Translations under genes and position numbers: made by a program
Notes under the pieces: model-generated
The model's input: the letters and a program-made list of their open reading frames with translations, nothing else
What the model was told of the DNA's origin: nothing
Database searches by the model: none
Source: JBJHCA01 sp050485785
Lineage (GTDB): Bacteria > Bacteroidota > Bacteroidia > Chitinophagales > Saprospiraceae
Reading direction: 5' to 3'
Length of the DNA: 64,000 bases
NCBI GenBank assembly: GCA_050485785.1
Contig: JBJHCA010000006.1
Location: 4,050 to 68,049 of the forward strand
Shown: piece after piece, positions 25,389-34,193 of the stretch
How positions within the stretch are numbered: the stretch's first letter is position 1
How the letters are laid out: each line of letters starts with the position of its first letter

Positions 25389-26675
25389 TCAGGTCTTTTG
25401 TTTCTTCTTTTTAGCTGCCGGAAACAGTACATTATTGAGGATAAGGCGGTAACCCGGAGAATTTGGATGAAGGTTAAGGTCTGTGGGTGGATCGTTGACA
25501 AAGTGGCGATAATCTTCAGGATCATGACCTGCATAAAACGTCCAGGTTCCCATACCAAAGGTGCCATGAATGTACCTGGCTTCATGGGCACTGCGGTTCT
25601 CACCCAGAATGGTAACATTGGGTTTGATGTATTGCTTTTTGAATGCTGTGGTCTGACCCATAAAGCCCTTAACAACGCGAGTATGATTCTGAGTGAGCAT
25701 GGTAGGAACCGGATCCCATTTGGCCGAAAATTCAAACAAGGTAAAGTAATCGTGTTCCTGCCTTACCTGCCTATCCTGAGTATTGTCAATGGATGAAAAC
25801 TCATATTCCAGCGGATTGCGCACCAGGGTAAAATCACGGAATGCAAAGGTTCTGGAGAAATCGAGTTTTTCATCTGCATTGGGATCCATGGGATCCCCGT
25901 CAAAATACTCGTGAACAATATCCACACCCTCTGCGGCAAGTGCAATATCATAGGTATCGGTAGCTGCGCACATGGCAAACATAAAACCACCCGCCCCAAC
26001 AAATTGCTTGATCTGTTTAACTACGGCTAGTTTGAGTAGTGAAACTTTGTCAAAGCCGAGCTCAGCAGCCAGCTTCTCCATTCTGGCTACATAGTTCTGG
26101 TACCATGCATGGTTGTGGTATGCGCGGTAAAATTTGCCGTACTGACCTGTGAAGTCTTCGTGATGCAGATGCAGCCAGTCATACTTCACGAGTTCTCCAT
26201 TCAGTATTTCCCTGTCATAGATCACATCATAAGGTATTTCAGCATAGGTCAGTACCAGGGTAACGGCATCGTCCCAGGGTTCAATTTTTTCACCCCTTGC
26301 ATCTTCAGCCGGAGTGTAGACGGCAATTTTGGGCGGCACTTCCAGTTTGATGGCCTCCATGTTGGCTTCCGGATGATTGATCTCTGCGAGTATCCTGTTA
26401 AACTGAGCGTCAGGTATCACCTGATAGCTGACATCGCGGATGATGCATTCGCGTTCAAAAAGAGGCGTGTGAACAAAGGCAAAACTTCCGCCGCGGTAAT
26501 TGAGAAGCCACCATGCATCAGTTTCGTGTTCCAGCACCCAGTAGGTGATCCCATAGGCTTTCAGGTGGTTCCGCTGAACCTCGTCCATTGGAATCAATAT
26601 ATAGGCAGCATGTAATTGAACCGCTGTAAGTATAATCACTAGGAACCCGAGGAATGATCTGAACATATGTGGCAA
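25389..26675 (-). CDS. Exported protein of the family often named asparagine synthetase B in Bacteroidota
   Basis: The 428-residue protein has a signal peptide (FRSFLGFLVIILTAVQLHAAYILIPMD). The mature part belongs to a Bacteroidota family that databases often call asparagine synthetase B. I see neither the N-terminal catalytic Cys of a glutaminase nor the SGGxDS ATP-binding loop, so that name is not supported. Visible features are a His/Asp-rich stretch (HLHHEDFTGQYG), a hydrophobic GGFMFAMCAATDTYDIALAAEG and a Lys-rich end. The mid-region resembles a glutamine-amidotransferase-like or glycoside-associated fold only vaguely. A second ATG three codons in is a possible start. It follows rodA by 77 bases on the same strand. 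Confidence 0.82.
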   Translation of the reverse strand: MPHMFRSFLGFLVIILTAVQLHAAYILIPMDEVQRNHLKAYGITYWVLEHETDAWWLLNYRGGSFAFVHTPLFERECIIRDVSYQVIPDAQFNRILAEINHPEANMEAIKLEVPPKIAVYTPAEDARGEKIEPWDDAVTLVLTYAEIPYDVIYDREILNGELVKYDWLHLHHEDFTGQYGKFYRAYHNHAWYQNYVARMEKLAAELGFDKVSLLKLAVVKQIKQFVGAGGFMFAMCAATDTYDIALAAEGVDIVHEYFDGDPMDPNADEKLDFSRTFAFRDFTLVRNPLEYEFSSIDNTQDRQVRQEHDYFTLFEFSAKWDPVPTMLTQNHTRVVKGFMGQTTAFKKQYIKPNVTILGENRSAHEARYIHGTFGMGTWTFYAGHDPEDYRHFVNDPPTDLNLHPNSPGYRLILNNVLFPAAKKKKQKT

Positions 26676-26752
26676 CTTTATGAGATTGATCTGATGGTAT
26701 TGGTCTGGTATATACGTATAAAACGGCTAAATCGTTTACGCACACCGGCTTT

Positions 26753-28177
26753 TTAACGAAATACAAGGAGTCTGCCACTGTCAAGTTTCAGCAATACAAA
26801 TATGAGAATGGTAAAAGATAACAAAGACGACCCACCATAGCTGAGGAAGGGGAGAGGAATGCCAACCACCGGTACCAGCCCCATGGTCATGCCAATATTG
26901 ATAAAGTAATGGAAAAATATGATGCCGGCTACACTGTAAGCATACACACGTACAAATCTGGACCGTTGCCGTTCTGCCAGATAAATAATCCTGAGCAGCA
27001 GCAGCGTAAATAAAATCACTATGGCCACCGAGCCGATAAATCCGTGCTCTTCCCCCGCCGTACAAAAGATAAAATCCGTGCTTTGCTCCGGAACATAGTT
27101 GTATTTGGTAAGGGTTCCCTGTAAAATTCCCTTTCCAGAAAATCCGCCTGAGCCAATAGCCAGCTTTGACTGGGTAAGATTATAGAGCGCTCCCAGCGGA
27201 TCAGTTTTGTGAGGTTGTAGCCAGACGTTTAGTCTGTCCTGTTGATGTGGCTTTAGAATATTGTCAAAGGTATAATCCACAGAAAATGCCAGCCCGGCAC
27301 TAAGTACCAGTGCAACACCGGTATAGATTAAAATATTCCAATGTTTCCTCACAGCCAGGATGATTCCCGTTACCAATACCAGTGCAGCATTGATGTAAAA
27401 CGCATCAAGGGCATAACCAAAGTACACCGCTGTTCCTGATGTGGCTACAATAATGGCATAAAACAACATCTTATACGGCAGATCATGCCAGTGCAACAGC
27501 AAAATGAGCAGGCCAAGCAACACGAGTATCAAAAAAACTACCGTGAGCGGAACCACAAGAGCCGAGATGAACAACAGCACCCCAACTATGGCCACCACAT
27601 ACGGCAAAGGTGGCATACCTTCTCTGAATAAAGGCAGCATAAGCGCAACAAATACCAGGGCCGTTCCAAAGTCGCCCTGCAGAAGAATCAGCAATACGGG
27701 GATTGCCAGTATGATACTGATCCTGAACTGATGTCTGGGCACTTTAAGGCTTACATCATGCGAGCTCAGGTAAGCTGCTATGGCCAGTGATGTGGCAAAT
27801 TTGGCCAGCTCAGCAGGCTGGAAGCGCCCTACACCTAAATCGAACCATGACTTTGAACCGGCAACTTCAATACCTATGAACAAAACCAAAACAAGCAGTA
27901 TGAGCGAAAAAAAGTATATCGGGTTGGCAAATGCCCTGTAAAAAGAACTATCGATAATCAAACATATTCCTCCCACAATTACACTGATGCCGATCCAGGT
28001 GAGCTGTATTTGGAAACGGGCCGGTAAATCCCAGATCGATTCCTGGTCCGGAGAATAGGAAACGGCATAAACTAAAACTGCTCCTACAGCCACAAGTGCA
28101 TAGAAAAGGATCAGCGTAATCCAGTCAAAATCGCGGGCAATATCTATTTTCCTTTCTTTCATTGGTGTTCTGCTCAT
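26753..28177 (-). CDS. rodA: RodA, SEDS peptidoglycan glycosyltransferase
   Basis: RodA polymerises lipid II into glycan strands for side-wall growth together with PBP2. The 474-residue protein has ten or more helices and SEDS landmarks: FQPAELAKFATSLAIAAYL, QGDFGTALVF, and near the end VPVVGIPLPFLSYGGSSL. It is about 100 residues longer than E. coli RodA because of an enlarged middle region of extra helices and the loop before KLAIGSGGFSGKG. The start codon overlaps the mrdA stop (ATGA), giving translational coupling with its partner. Confidence 0.96.
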   Translation of the reverse strand: MSRTPMKERKIDIARDFDWITLILFYALVAVGAVLVYAVSYSPDQESIWDLPARFQIQLTWIGISVIVGGICLIIDSSFYRAFANPIYFFSLILLVLVLFIGIEVAGSKSWFDLGVGRFQPAELAKFATSLAIAAYLSSHDVSLKVPRHQFRISIILAIPVLLILLQGDFGTALVFVALMLPLFREGMPPLPYVVAIVGVLLFISALVVPLTVVFLILVLLGLLILLLHWHDLPYKMLFYAIIVATSGTAVYFGYALDAFYINAALVLVTGIILAVRKHWNILIYTGVALVLSAGLAFSVDYTFDNILKPHQQDRLNVWLQPHKTDPLGALYNLTQSKLAIGSGGFSGKGILQGTLTKYNYVPEQSTDFIFCTAGEEHGFIGSVAIVILFTLLLLRIIYLAERQRSRFVRVYAYSVAGIIFFHYFINIGMTMGLVPVVGIPLPFLSYGGSSLLSFTILIFVLLKLDSGRLLVFR

Positions 28178-30042
28178 CGGGCAGTAAATGCCAGCAGGTT
28201 AGCGTTGACCATTCTGTCTTCCAATGCCTGACGTGACGGATCGATTTGTCGTGTTAAATAAAATTCAGTAAGCAAGCTGGCTATGGGTGCCGCATATCTT
28301 GAACCTCCACCGCTGTTTTCCACGAAAACGGCAATCGCAATGGCGGGATTTCCAACCGGTGCAAAGCCTACATAAACTGAATGGCTGTCGCCGTGAGGGT
28401 TTTGGGAAGTTCCGGTTTTACCCCCGGATTTAACCCCAATGTGTTTAAGGTTAGCTACCCGGGCTGTACCTGCCTCTACCACCAGCTCCATGCCTTCTAT
28501 CACCGGTATGAAATGTTTGGGGTCGATACCAGAATTATTGTATTCCCATCCTGTAGATGCTAGCCATTGGTCTCCATCTTTTACAGCTTTAAGCAGATGG
28601 GGAGTAATGTAGTATCCTTTGTTGGCAATTAATGCACTCATGTTGGCCATTTGCAGAGAGGTCATCAGGTATTCACCCTGGCCTATGCCCAGTGAAATAA
28701 TGGTAGTACTGTACCAGCTTCCCCGGTTGCGGGGATAAAGCCTGTCGTAATAGGCTACGGTAGGTACATTGCCGCTTCCTTCCACGGGAAAGTCGATTCC
28801 CAACTTTACGCCCATACCTGAAGCATAGAGATAATTATTCAGAAAGTCGAGCCCTTTTGAAGCTGAGTAGAAGCCTTCCCGTTCAATGATGCTTTTGAAA
28901 GCCTGGCAAAAATAGTTGTTACAGGAGTATTGCAAGGCTGTCTGTACATCGCCGGTATGCGGATGGCTTCTGCAGCCTGTCAGCCTGCGCCCGTTGTGAA
29001 AAAAAGCACCTCTGCAGGAGTATCCGGTATGTGGATAGATTTGGCCATCCTGCAATGCAATGGCAGCCAGCAGCGATTTAAAAATTGATCCCGGCGGGTA
29101 CTCCGCCATCAGAGCCCGGTTAAAAAATGGACGTGTGCTGTCCTGCATCAGATAAGTGAAGGCATAGGGGCGCTCCCTGTTAATGGAGAGCAGATTGGGA
29201 TTGTATGAAGGTGCAGATACCAGAACTAGCACTTCGCCTGTGGACGGTTCAATGGCCACTATACTGCCACGCTTGTTTTGCATAAGGTACTCGGCATAAT
29301 ACTGAAGTTCCATGTCCAGCGTAAGCATGATATCACTTCCCGATACCGAAGGAATATCTGCCTCCCCGTTCATATAGCTTCCCTGAACGCGGCCCAAGTT
29401 ATCCCGAAGCACATACCGCACTCCTTTTTCACCGCGCAATAACTCTTCGTACTGCCACTCCAGCCCACTTGCGCCAATGTAATCGCCCCTGGAATAAACT
29501 CCTTCAAACCGGTCGATCTGTTGCTGATTCACTTCGCTGAGGTAGCCTAATACATGAGCACCGGCAGGTATGGGGTAATTGCGGACATTTCGCAACTGAA
29601 CAAAGAACCCGGGGAATTCATACATACTCTCCTGGAACCTGGCATAGGTTTCTGCTGAGATTTTGTCCATAAAAACAAAGGGCTGCCAGGGAGCAAATCG
29701 CCGGTCTGACCAGTCTTTGTTCATCCGCTGTTCAAATTCTTCTACGGTAATGTCCAGGATATTGCAAAACTTCAGGGTATCAATATTGCGCACCTGATTG
29801 TAGGTTGCATACAGGTCATACAAAGCCTTGTTATTGACCACCAGCAGACCTTCCCTGTCATACATCAGTCCTCTGGATGGGTACATGGTAACCCGCTGAA
29901 CCACATTGGTTGTAGCCCTTGCTTTGTAGGTTTCATCTATAAGCTGAATTTCGGCCAGTTTAAGAATGAGTACCAACGCCCCCAGAATGATCACAGATTG
30001 TATGATCATTTTTCTCACCCTTTCCTGCTGCTCTGTTCGCAT
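28174..30042 (-). CDS. mrdA: Penicillin-binding protein 2, transpeptidase of elongation
   Basis: This class B PBP cross-links new peptidoglycan in the periplasm with RodA. The order is a short cytoplasmic tail, an anchor helix (about 13-32), a pedestal with the RGLMYDREG motif, then the transpeptidase. The active site is complete: Ser319-Ile-Phe-Lys322 (SxxK), SCN in QYSCNNYF, and KTGTSQNPHG. At 622 residues the length is normal. It is the fourth gene of the leftward mreB-mreC-mreD-mrdA-rodA operon, 6 bases after mreD. Confidence 0.97.
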   Translation of the reverse strand: MRTEQQERVRKMIIQSVIILGALVLILKLAEIQLIDETYKARATTNVVQRVTMYPSRGLMYDREGLLVVNNKALYDLYATYNQVRNIDTLKFCNILDITVEEFEQRMNKDWSDRRFAPWQPFVFMDKISAETYARFQESMYEFPGFFVQLRNVRNYPIPAGAHVLGYLSEVNQQQIDRFEGVYSRGDYIGASGLEWQYEELLRGEKGVRYVLRDNLGRVQGSYMNGEADIPSVSGSDIMLTLDMELQYYAEYLMQNKRGSIVAIEPSTGEVLVLVSAPSYNPNLLSINRERPYAFTYLMQDSTRPFFNRALMAEYPPGSIFKSLLAAIALQDGQIYPHTGYSCRGAFFHNGRRLTGCRSHPHTGDVQTALQYSCNNYFCQAFKSIIEREGFYSASKGLDFLNNYLYASGMGVKLGIDFPVEGSGNVPTVAYYDRLYPRNRGSWYSTTIISLGIGQGEYLMTSLQMANMSALIANKGYYITPHLLKAVKDGDQWLASTGWEYNNSGIDPKHFIPVIEGMELVVEAGTARVANLKHIGVKSGGKTGTSQNPHGDSHSVYVGFAPVGNPAIAIAVFVENSGGGSRYAAPIASLLTEFYLTRQIDPSRQALEDRMVNANLLAFTAR

Positions 30043-30048
30043 GGCACC

Positions 30049-30564
30049 TTAACGCTTGGGGTTAAAAATATATTGATAGGCCGTGGCCAAAAAGACAGCC
30101 GGAAGCAAACTATAGGCAACCGACAATAAAATCTCCTGCCAAAAATATGGTGTAAAAATAGCCATACTGAAATAAAACACCAGGTGAAGCAGGTAAAAAA
30201 CCGTACTATATGTTAAAAACCAGCGAATTCCGTTTTCCATGGCCGTTGGCATCAGGGCTTCACTGTACCCGGTCCGGGGCTGTAGCAACCTGATGAGTGC
30301 GGGCCGGCAAAAGGCACTGAATACTGAAGCTGATGCATGTACACCCGGGGAGTCGTAAAAACTGTCGACACTTACTCCCATAAAAAATGCTATCAATAAT
30401 AAAACCCAGGTGGGAAATCGCATGGGTAAAACCAGTACCATGACCGGATAAATAAACAAATGCATGTAAGGTGCCTGCTCAAGATGTACATTGCGTAGCA
30501 CGAGAACCTGAAGCCCAAGCAACACAAGAAACCTGAAAGTGTATCGAATAAAATTACCGGTCAT
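30049..30564 (-). CDS. mreD: Rod shape-determining protein MreD
   Basis: A small inner-membrane protein of 171 residues with about five helices, identified by position between mreC and mrdA as much as by sequence, since MreD is poorly conserved. It carries the usual acidic loop after the second helix pair (FMGVSVDSFYDSPGVHASAS). It is thought to link MreC to the elongasome. The first codons overlap the end of mreC by 11 bases, which indicates coupled translation. Confidence 0.9.
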   Translation of the reverse strand: MTGNFIRYTFRFLVLLGLQVLVLRNVHLEQAPYMHLFIYPVMVLVLPMRFPTWVLLLIAFFMGVSVDSFYDSPGVHASASVFSAFCRPALIRLLQPRTGYSEALMPTAMENGIRWFLTYSTVFYLLHLVFYFSMAIFTPYFWQEILLSVAYSLLPAVFLATAYQYIFNPKR

Positions 30565-31390
30565 ACCCTGTTACTTCCTGAATGGCATCCCATTCGTTCC
30601 TGTAAATATTGCTCAGTACAAATACACTTCTAAGGTTGTTGAGATCTGTGGCGAGCTTTACCTGGAGTGTGTAAAAATTACTTCCGGGATCCAGGTGTAC
30701 TTCATCCACATAACCAATCAACAGACCCGGCGGAAACATACCTGAAAACCCGCTGGTAACTATTTCATCGCCCTCCGTAACCGGTGCATGCTTGGGAATG
30801 GCTTCCAGGGTCATACGCGTGTAATCGTTGCCCCTCCATACCAGCGACCCGTGGTAAGAAGTTCCTTTCAGCTCTGCACTGATGCGAATACTTCGGTGCA
30901 GCATCGACATGACCAGGGCATAGTGGTCTGATGCGTGAATTACAATGCCAACAGGGCCTGAATCGGAAATAACCCCACTATGCCTCACTACCCCGGCCTT
31001 TAGGCCTCTGTTGAGCGTTATGTGATTGTTGGGAAGGTGGGTAGTGGATGAAATGACCCGGGCCGGAAGATAAACGAACCTGGATGATGCGATCATGGTG
31101 GTATCTTCCTGCATGGATTGAACAAGAATGATATTGTTCAGGCTGTCGATCTTGCTTTTGAGCCGGGCATTGTTCCGGATGAGAACTTCGTTTTCAGCCG
31201 GTGCCGACAAAAAGCCCTGCAACGTGGATTGCCATTCCACTATACTTCCTGTAATGCTTTGGGAGGTTTTTATAAAGATATCTCTCTGGCGATCGTTTTG
31301 TGTGGCCACCCAGTAAATGCAGACAATCTCAAGGATAATAAAAAGTAAAAATGCGTTAAATCTTGAAATGAATAAAAATAGATTTCGCAT
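30554..31390 (-). CDS. mreC: Rod shape-determining protein MreC
   Basis: MreC is a bitopic periplasmic scaffold that activates PBP2. After a signal-anchor helix (about 8-30) comes a coiled coil (about 65-100, NEVLIRNNARLKSKIDSLNNII) and the beta-domain pair, with NHITLNRGLKAGVVRHSGVIS and GDEIVTSGFSGMFPPGLLIGYV. Length (278) is typical. The gene follows mreB by 56 bases in the shape operon. Confidence 0.95.
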   Translation of the reverse strand: MRNLFLFISRFNAFLLFIILEIVCIYWVATQNDRQRDIFIKTSQSITGSIVEWQSTLQGFLSAPAENEVLIRNNARLKSKIDSLNNIILVQSMQEDTTMIASSRFVYLPARVISSTTHLPNNHITLNRGLKAGVVRHSGVISDSGPVGIVIHASDHYALVMSMLHRSIRISAELKGTSYHGSLVWRGNDYTRMTLEAIPKHAPVTEGDEIVTSGFSGMFPPGLLIGYVDEVHLDPGSNFYTLQVKLATDLNNLRSVFVLSNIYRNEWDAIQEVTGYDR

Positions 31391-31446
31391 AATCCTTTAT
31401 CCTCCAGACTCCCCCGGCCAGTTAACATTCACGTGCCGGGAAGTCA

Positions 31447-32478
31447 TTAAATGCTCTTCCTGTCGATCAGAAACGTGAAATGATCGGAGTTTTTCAGGGC
31501 AATACCCGTACCCTTAACTACGGCCCTCAGCGGGTCGTCAGCTACATGCACCGGAAGCTTGGTCTTTTGTGAAAGTCGTTTGTCCAGGCCACGAAGAAGG
31601 GCTCCGCCACCGGTGAGGTACAATCCGGTTTTGTAGATATCTGCCGCCAACTCGGGTGGAGTGTTTTCCAGAGCTTTCAAAACCGCATCCTCAATCTTGG
31701 TAATCGATTTATCCAGCGCATGAGCAATTTCAGAATATGAAACCGTGATTTGCTTGGGTATGCCCGTCATCATGTCCCGACCATTAACGGCAAAATCCGG
31801 TGGTGGCTCTTCCAGTTCATGAAGTGCCGAGCCTACATGTATCTTGATCTGCTCCGAAGTCCGCTCACCGATCATGATATTGTGCTGACGACGCATGTAG
31901 TTCATGATGTCGTAGGTAAACTCATCGCCGGCAATTCTGATAGACTGATCACATACGATACCGGACAAAGCGATGACGGCAATTTCGGTCGTTCCTCCGC
32001 CGATATCGATAATCATGTTTCCCACGGGCTCTTCCACATCAAGCCCGATACCCAGGGCAGCGGCCATAGGTTCATGGATAAGGTAAGTTTCCTTGCTGTC
32101 AACCTGGTCAGCAGAATCAAAAACAGCTCTTTTTTCCACTTCCGTAATGCCGGATGGAATGCAAATCACCATTTTGAGATGGGTAAAAAACCTGTTCTTG
32201 CGACCTGTCATTTTGATCAGGCCCTCAATCAGAGATTCCGCTGCCTGAAAGTCGGCAATAACCCCGTCTTTTAGCGGTCTTACGGTTTTAATATTCTCGT
32301 GGGTTTTTTCATGCATCAGCATGGCCTTTTTACCCACGGCGATCACCTCATTGGTTCTGCGGTCTATGGCCACAATGGAAGGTTCGTCCACCACTACCTG
32401 CCCGTCCTGAATAATCAGCGTATTAGCTGTACCCAAATCAATGGCAAGCTCTTGTCTGAAAAAATTAAAAAATCTCAT
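31447..32478 (-). CDS. mreB: Rod shape-determining protein MreB
   Basis: A bacterial actin that forms short membrane-bound filaments and positions the elongation machinery. The 343 residues show the phosphate-1 loop IDLGTANTLI at 14-23, phosphate-2 IDIGGGTTEIAVIAL and the adenosine loop GLYLTGGGALL. It is the promoter-proximal gene of the leftward operon. The TATATTTTG about 65 bases upstream has one base too many for the -7 consensus, so the promoter is uncertain. Confidence 0.97.
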   Translation of the reverse strand: MRFFNFFRQELAIDLGTANTLIIQDGQVVVDEPSIVAIDRRTNEVIAVGKKAMLMHEKTHENIKTVRPLKDGVIADFQAAESLIEGLIKMTGRKNRFFTHLKMVICIPSGITEVEKRAVFDSADQVDSKETYLIHEPMAAALGIGLDVEEPVGNMIIDIGGGTTEIAVIALSGIVCDQSIRIAGDEFTYDIMNYMRRQHNIMIGERTSEQIKIHVGSALHELEEPPPDFAVNGRDMMTGIPKQITVSYSEIAHALDKSITKIEDAVLKALENTPPELAADIYKTGLYLTGGGALLRGLDKRLSQKTKLPVHVADDPLRAVVKGTGIALKNSDHFTFLIDRKSI

Positions 32479-32626
32479 TTATAGCCTGTTACCCAATCAA
32501 AAGCCGTATTGAGAGGGTTAAAACGTCAAAATATAAACCACCCGACCTAAAGTTGCCCTAAAAGCCAGCACAAAAGAAAGCAATAATTGGATAATTATGT
32601 AATAAGGTCTTCGATTTTTTTCCTTG

Positions 32627-32634
32627 TACATTTG
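32627..32634 (+). promoter_or_regulatory. -7 promoter element of the MFS transporter gene
   Basis: TACATTTG, a full consensus match, 41 bases before ATG 32675. It rules out upstream in-frame starts that would overlap it. Confidence 0.5.
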
Positions 32635-32674
32635 TCGCCGTATCTGCATTTCTGCAAATCAACATTCATCAGGT

Positions 32675-34009
32675 ATGGAAACAACCGACAAAATTTCCGC
32701 CGCAAAGGCCGGAAGAGTGCAGTGGGCCTGGGCAATGTTTGACTGGGCCAACAGCGCTTATGCCCTGGTAATCACCGCCGCTATTTTCCCGATTTACTAC
32801 AACATGGTAACCGAAGCGGCTTTTGAGGGTGTTATGATCCGGTTTTTTGATCTAGAGATCAGGAATACTGTGTTGTACATGTATTCTATTTCGTTTTCCT
32901 ACCTGGTGATCGCCATTTTATCGCCTTTGCTTTCAGGTATAGCAGACTTTGGAGGCAGCAAGCTCAGGTTCATGAAATTCTTTACCTGGCTTGGTGGCAG
33001 CTCTTGTATTGGATTGTTTTTCTTTACCGGCACCAATGTGGAATTCGGCATTACGGGAGCTGTGCTGGCCAGTATTGGCTTTGCCGGCGGAATTGTGTTT
33101 TACAATGCATACCTGCCTGAAATAGCCCGTGAAGAAGATTATGACAGGGTAAGTGCCAAAGGGTTCAGCCTGGGATACATAGGCAGTGTGCTTCTGCTGG
33201 CAGTGAATCTGGCTATGATACAGTTTCACGACTTGCTGGGCATGGAACAGTCCATGGCTACCCGATTATCATTCCTGATGGTAGGTGTTTGGTGGATCGG
33301 TTTTGCCTACATTCCTTTCAGCATATTGCCGGCACCTCATATCATCAAAGAGCCCCTTACTGCCAAAATCAGGAAAGGATGGCTTGCACTGACTGGCGTA
33401 TGGAAAGATTTAAAAACGCAACATAATACGCGCCGTTTTCTCTTTGCCTTTTTTTTCTACAACATGGGTGTACAAACCGTTCTTTACCTGGCAGCTCCTT
33501 TTGCGGACCAGGAATTAGGGCTTGGTGCCACCCAGCTCATCATGACTATTATTTTACTGCAGCTGGTGGGAGCCGGTGGTGCATACTATTTTTCGTGGCT
33601 GAGCAAACTAAGAGGCAACAAGTTTTCCATTATTGCCATGCTGATCATCTGGATACTGATCTGCCTGGGCGGATATTTTGTGGATAGCAATATGAGCTTT
33701 TATTTGCTGGCCGCAATGGTTGGCCTGGTTATGGGAGGAATTCAATCGCTTTCTCGGGCAACTTACAGCAAACTTTTCCCTGACGACATAGGACGCAACA
33801 CATCTTATTTCAGCTTTTACGACGTACTGGAAAAGTGTTCCATTATTCTGGGAACTGCCACTTTTGCCTTCATTACTCATGTAAGTGATTCGATGCGCTA
33901 TGGTATCCTTGCCTTGGCTATCTATTTTATTGTGGGTCTTCTGTTTATGATTTCAGTAAAAATACAGAGGGCAAAGCCAGCAGGAAATATGTGGCGGAAA
34001 AAGCTTTAA
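32675..34009 (+). CDS. MFS transporter, UMF1/Atg22-like
   Basis: The product is an inner-membrane permease of 444 residues with about twelve helices. The N-terminus VQWAWAMFDWANSAYALVITAAIFPIYY is the hallmark of the UMF1 family, related to yeast vacuolar effluxer Atg22. A second landmark is GGIQSLSRATYSKLFPDD. Transported substrates of bacterial members are unknown; amino-acid efflux is a guess from Atg22. I start at METTDKISAAK, because the promoter element precludes earlier starts. It is a single gene diverging from mreB. Confidence 0.9.
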   Translation: METTDKISAAKAGRVQWAWAMFDWANSAYALVITAAIFPIYYNMVTEAAFEGVMIRFFDLEIRNTVLYMYSISFSYLVIAILSPLLSGIADFGGSKLRFMKFFTWLGGSSCIGLFFFTGTNVEFGITGAVLASIGFAGGIVFYNAYLPEIAREEDYDRVSAKGFSLGYIGSVLLLAVNLAMIQFHDLLGMEQSMATRLSFLMVGVWWIGFAYIPFSILPAPHIIKEPLTAKIRKGWLALTGVWKDLKTQHNTRRFLFAFFFYNMGVQTVLYLAAPFADQELGLGATQLIMTIILLQLVGAGGAYYFSWLSKLRGNKFSIIAMLIIWILICLGGYFVDSNMSFYLLAAMVGLVMGGIQSLSRATYSKLFPDDIGRNTSYFSFYDVLEKCSIILGTATFAFITHVSDSMRYGILALAIYFIVGLLFMISVKIQRAKPAGNMWRKKL

Positions 34010-34105
34010 TGCAACCCCAACAATCAGCTCCCGGATTTTATTTTTGGCAGAATGTATGACCATTTTACACTATCGGGCACTGTGATTTGTCGGGGAAAAA
34101 GCACA

Positions 34106-34118
34106 ACAAAGAGCTATC
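34106..34118 (-). repeat. Exact 13-bp motif (GATAGCTCTTTGT)
   Basis: Intergenic copy in the 184-bp gap between the MFS and nadE stop codons, preceded by six T and GG. It reads in the nadE direction, about 75 bases past its stop. Confidence 0.75.
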
Positions 34119-34193
34119 CCAAAAAACAGACCTGGAGCAAAAACAACAAAAACCTTAGCCGGAATGATTCAGTACATGAAAACGCTTGCGTGA

